Shown here piece by piece: positions 60,808 to 64,000 of a DNA stretch of 64,000 nucleotides (its first letter is position 1; each line of letters opens with the position of its first letter). The DNA comes from Roseofilum acuticapitatum BLCC-M154. GTDB taxonomy: Bacteria > Cyanobacteriota > Cyanobacteriia > Cyanobacteriales > Desertifilaceae. The position numbers were made by a program, and so were the translations under genes. The DNA is taken from positions 92,828 to 156,827 of the forward strand of contig NZ_JAQOSP010000101.1 of the NCBI RefSeq assembly GCF_030068475.1, given 5' to 3'. Below the pieces are notes generated by a model. The model ran no database searches. It saw only the letters and a list, made by a program, of their open reading frames with translations, and was not told the origin of the DNA.

Positions 60808-61667
60808 AGAATCAATCCCGTTGGCTGGGATGGGGGTGTGCGCTTTTGTGTATCTTGCTGTGGGGTTCCGCTTTTCCGGGAGTTCGCTATGCGGTGCAAA
60901 CGATTCATCCCCTAAATTTAGTGGCCTTTAGATTTTTGATTGCTGCTTTGATCTTAGCCCTCTTTGCTGCAATTTCCGGCAAAATACGTCTCCCCCATGC
61001 TGGAGATTTACCGCGATTATTGCTGCAAGGATGTTTAGGGGTGTCTTTCTATCATTTCCTATTATCTTGGGGACAGACTGTAGTTCCGGCAGGAACAGCG
61101 AGCATTTTAAATGCTTCAAGTCCTTGTATGGCGGCAATTCTAGCGACTGTTATGCTCAAAGAATCTTTGCCCCTTCAAGGGTGGTTAGGCATGGCTTTGG
61201 GGTTAGGGGGAATGGTGTTGATTGTTGTCGGAAAAGGAGAAGATTTGAGTTTTGCGGCTTCTTCTGGACTGATTTTAATAGCGGCTTTTTCCCAAAGTGT
61301 CTATTTTGTCCTGCAACGCCCGTTTTTTAAGCGTTATTCTCCTTTAGAATTAGCCAGTTATACGGTCTGGTTAGGAACATTACCGATTCTCTTCTTTGTG
61401 CGATTCCCGGATACGGTGGAAGTGGGTTTAGTGGTGGCTTATTTGGGGATTTTTCCGGGGGCACTGGCCTATATTGCTTGGACATATACTTTAGCGCACT
61501 TACCGACGGCCCAAGCGTCGAGTTTCCTCTATTTAGTGCCTATTATTGCTACCCTCATCGGTTGGCTGGTGTTGGGGGAACCGTTAACGCTGAATGTGGC
61601 GATCGCCGGTGCTATGATTCTGGTGGGTGTATTTTGGGTTAATCAGAGCCAGAGCAAGGTACACTGA
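60804..61667 (+). CDS. DMT superfamily transporter (EamA)
   Basis: 287 residues, about ten TM helices in two EamA halves: [40 protein letters not shown], and in the second half [20 protein letters not shown] and [20 protein letters not shown]. The family exports amino acids, sugars or metabolites; the substrate is unknown. The ATG overlaps the cyclase stop (ATGA), so expression is coupled to the signalling gene upstream. Confidence 0.9.
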   Translation: MKNQSRWLGWGCALLCILLWGSAFPGVRYAVQTIHPLNLVAFRFLIAALILALFAAISGKIRLPHAGDLPRLLLQGCLGVSFYHFLLSWGQTVVPAGTASILNASSPCMAAILATVMLKESLPLQGWLGMALGLGGMVLIVVGKGEDLSFAASSGLILIAAFSQSVYFVLQRPFFKRYSPLELASYTVWLGTLPILFFVRFPDTVEVGLVVAYLGIFPGALAYIAWTYTLAHLPTAQASSFLYLVPIIATLIGWLVLGEPLTLNVAIAGAMILVGVFWVNQSQSKVH

Positions 61668-61711
61668 AACTTTGGATAGCCATCATTATCGCTCTCGAAA
61701 CATCCGGCAAT

Positions 61712-63850
61712 ATGTCTACATTCCTCTTAGAAGTGGGTACAGAAGAACTCCCTGCTGATTTTATCACCAGTGCTATCGACCAGTGGCGATCGCTCATTGC
61801 CCAAAGTTTAGCAAATGAACTCCTCACCCCCAGAAGTATCGAGGTCTATGGCACTCCCCGTCGTCTCTGTGTCCTGATTGACGGATTACCTCTGCAACAA
61901 CCTGACCGAGAAGAAGAAGTCAAAGGCCCCCCCGCAAAAGCGGCATTTAAAGACGGCAAACCCACAAAAGCAGCAGAAGGATTTGCCAAAAAACAAGGGG
62001 TAAATATAGAAGATTTTGAGATTCGACCCACGGAAAAAGGGGATTTTGTCTTTGTTCGCCAACAGATTCCCGGCCGCTTACTTGCTGAACTGTTGGCTGC
62101 ATGGGTTCCCCAATGGATTTCTGGGTTAGAGGGAAGACGGTTTATGCGTTGGGGAGATGGCCAAATTCGCTTTCCTCGTCCCATCCGTTGGTTAGTCGCC
62201 CTGTTGGATGACCAGGTACTGCCGATTGTACTCGAAAATGGTTCAACTCAAATTGTCGGCGATCGCCTCTCCTACGGTCATCGCGTCCTCCATCCTCAAC
62301 CGGTGAGTCTTGAGCAAGCATCGGACTATCTAGCAGCCATGGAGTCGATTTTTATTCAGGTTGACCCGCAAAAGCGCGAAGAAATCATCAAAACTCAAGT
62401 TAAAGCTTGTGCGGAAAAAGTGGGCGGATATGCCCGTATTTCACCGGATTTACTAGCAGAAGTGACTAACTTAGTCGAATATCCGACGGCAGTGGTGGGC
62501 AAATTTGATGATGACTTTTTGCAAATCCCCACCGAAGTCACCACCATGGAAATGGAATCCCATCAACGCTATTTTCCGGTGTTTCAATCGGAAACATCAG
62601 CAGAACTCTTACCCTATTTTATTACCGTTTCTAACGGTGACCCCGCCAAATCTGACCTGATTGCCCAGGGAAATGAACGGGTGATTCGCGCTAGACTCGC
62701 TGATGGTCAGTTTTTCTATCAAGCAGATTTAGCTCAACCCCTAGAACGTTATGTCGAGAAGCTGGAAACGGTCACATTTCAGGAAAAATTAGGCTCCGTT
62801 CGCGATAAGGTGGAGCGCATTCGCACTTGTGTGCGGGTGTTGGCCGAGCAACTCCAGTTAAGCAGTGAAGAGCGGGAATTATGCGATCGCACGGCCCTAT
62901 TATGTAAAGCCGATTTAGTCACCCAAATGGTGTACGAGTTCCCCGAATTGCAGGGAGTGATGGGAGAAAAGTATGCCCGTGCTAGTGGAGAATCGGAAGC
63001 CGTTGCTACCGGCATTCTAGAGCATTATCTGCCCAAAGGGGCTGGGGATAGTTTACCGCAAACTCTGGTCGGTCAAATCGTGGGAATGGGCGATCGCCTG
63101 GACACATTAATTAGTATCTTTAGTTTAGGCATGATTCCCACCGGTTCCTCCGATCCCTTCGCCCTCAGACGCGCTGCTAATGCCATCATTAGTATTACCT
63201 GGGATGCCAACTTACCCCTCGATCTCCACCAACTGCTCACTGATAGTGTAGCCTCCTGTTGGCCCAATGCAGAGCTTCCCGATTTAGTCCCCACCCTAGA
63301 AGACTTCTTCCTACAACGCATCCGCACCCAACTCCAAGAAGATAAAAGCATTGATTACGATCTCGTCAATGCCGTTTTAGGGGAAGATGACCCAGAATAC
63401 GCCAGTCGTGGATTAGCCGATCTGCTAGACTTGCTCAAACGCGCCCTATTTTTGCAAGAAATCCGCACATCGGGCAAATTAGACGAAATTTACGCCACCG
63501 TCAACCGTTCCACTCGGTTAGCGGTTAAAGGAAGTTTGGATAAAGAACAACTCGATCCCGTAGGAGTCGTCAAACCCGACTTATTCGAGCAAGCCTCAGA
63601 ACAAGCCTTTTACGATGCCATGGTAAAAATTGTTCCCCAAACCCAACGCTGTCAAGAAACCCGCAACTATCAAGATTTAGTCACTGCTTTAGCGGAAATT
63701 GCGCCGACGGTGAGTCGCTTTTTCGATGGCGAAGATAGCGTTTTGGTGATGGCTGAAGACGAAAAAATACAAACAAACCGGTTAAATTTACTGAGCATTC
63801 TGCGGAATCATGCGCGGGTATTGGCGGATTTTGGGGCGATCGTCAATTAA
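61712..63850 (+). CDS. glyS: Glycine--tRNA ligase beta subunit
   Basis: 712 residues, full length for the alpha2beta2 glycyl-tRNA synthetase beta chain. Start [20 protein letters not shown]; later [78 protein letters not shown]. It charges tRNA-Gly together with the alpha subunit, whose gene is not in the window. Confidence 0.97.
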   Translation: MSTFLLEVGTEELPADFITSAIDQWRSLIAQSLANELLTPRSIEVYGTPRRLCVLIDGLPLQQPDREEEVKGPPAKAAFKDGKPTKAAEGFAKKQGVNIEDFEIRPTEKGDFVFVRQQIPGRLLAELLAAWVPQWISGLEGRRFMRWGDGQIRFPRPIRWLVALLDDQVLPIVLENGSTQIVGDRLSYGHRVLHPQPVSLEQASDYLAAMESIFIQVDPQKREEIIKTQVKACAEKVGGYARISPDLLAEVTNLVEYPTAVVGKFDDDFLQIPTEVTTMEMESHQRYFPVFQSETSAELLPYFITVSNGDPAKSDLIAQGNERVIRARLADGQFFYQADLAQPLERYVEKLETVTFQEKLGSVRDKVERIRTCVRVLAEQLQLSSEERELCDRTALLCKADLVTQMVYEFPELQGVMGEKYARASGESEAVATGILEHYLPKGAGDSLPQTLVGQIVGMGDRLDTLISIFSLGMIPTGSSDPFALRRAANAIISITWDANLPLDLHQLLTDSVASCWPNAELPDLVPTLEDFFLQRIRTQLQEDKSIDYDLVNAVLGEDDPEYASRGLADLLDLLKRALFLQEIRTSGKLDEIYATVNRSTRLAVKGSLDKEQLDPVGVVKPDLFEQASEQAFYDAMVKIVPQTQRCQETRNYQDLVTALAEIAPTVSRFFDGEDSVLVMAEDEKIQTNRLNLLSILRNHARVLADFGAIVN

Positions 63851-63859
63851 AGAAAAGGT

Positions 63860-63882
63860 GATACAGCGCAAAGCGCTGTATC
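63860..63882 (+). terminator. Hairpin after glyS
   Basis: GATACAGCGC-AAA-GCGCTGTATC, a perfect 10-bp stem with a three-base loop, nine bases after the glyS stop. It could end the transcript but has no T-run. The core ACAGCGC-AA-GCGCTGT recurs at 3025-3041. Confidence 0.5.
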
Positions 63883-63898
63883 GGTGGACAGTAGGAAA

Positions 63899-64000
63899 AG
63901 ATCCCCCCTTGCCCCCCTTAAAAAGGGGGGAATAGGAAAGTCCCCCTTTTTAAGGGGGATTTAGGGGGATCAAGATGTCCCACATAACAGCGAAAACTGC
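63899..64000. repeat. Palindromic repeats at window end
   Basis: 63899-63972 is a near-palindrome: GATCCCCC...CTTAAAAAGGGGGG facing TCCCCCTTTTTAAGGGGG...GGGGGATC. The last bases (63975-64000, ACATAACAGCGAAAACTGC) are an inverted near copy of 2917-2945 downstream of xisI copy 2. No gene is seen. Confidence 0.65.

Overview
The window comes from a cyanobacterium, most likely a filamentous one. The evidence is the dense scatter of the HIP1 octamer GCGATCGC, short tandem repeats with a 7-base period, beta-carotene hydroxylase (crtR), GUN4-domain proteins, UbiH-type hydroxylase, MCE lipid-transfer genes, XisH/XisI and Uma2 families, and large PAS/receiver histidine kinases. The organism itself is an inference. 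There is no rRNA, CRISPR array or intact insertion sequence; one tRNA (Leu, CAG) is present.

Layout. 1-2.9 kb is a decaying tandem array of xisH/xisI modules: a relic, a complete pair, and a pair whose xisH carries an in-frame deletion, with a TPR gene between. 3-9.3 kb holds housekeeping and envelope genes (ruvB, UbiH-like hydroxylase, glutaredoxin-like protein, cysH, a lipoprotein, a GH19-type cell-wall hydrolase). 9.4-10.1 kb is a MntA/HepT toxin-antitoxin pair. 10.2-19.2 kb holds an ABC exporter, TPR and HEAT-repeat proteins, an FAD oxidoreductase, and a substrate-binding-protein/histidine-kinase operon whose kinase lacks its N box. 19.5-31 kb is a glycan cluster (four glycosyltransferase genes or domains sets and a sulfotransferase-methyltransferase fusion) interrupted by three tandem ProX-like betaine-binding lipoproteins. 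31-36 kb is repeat-rich: a small toxin-like/partner pair between direct repeats, a Ser/Thr kinase-GUN4 fusion, a third xisHI pair bracketed by about 136-bp direct repeats, and a second, membrane-anchored kinase with altered catalytic motifs. Divergent from it (36.3-39.3 kb) is an operon of a 704-aa proline-rich, Gly/Ala-hydrophobic protein, a small chaperone-like protein and a membrane protein.

39.3-46 kb carries an MCE protein and its ATPase, tRNA-Leu with an inverted partial copy beside it, a MacB-like permease, small proteins, an SGNH-type protein and crtR. 46-52 kb is an accessory block: truncated DUF433 gene, nSTAND NTPase with pentapeptide repeats, convergent S8 protease, an HTH-GUN4 fusion and a remnant of an Rpn-family nuclease. 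52-64 kb holds an MscS-type channel with an FHA protein, a PhnC-like ATPase, a hybrid histidine kinase, a response-regulator adenylate cyclase overlapping a DMT transporter, and glyS.

The most original signals are the xisHI module array with its deletion and repeat borders, the kinase/effector-like/chaperone-like block at 32.5-39.3 kb, the HTH-GUN4 fusion, the histidine kinase missing its N box, and the inverted tRNA-Leu fragment. Functions given for these are inferred from motifs alone; no homology search was run.
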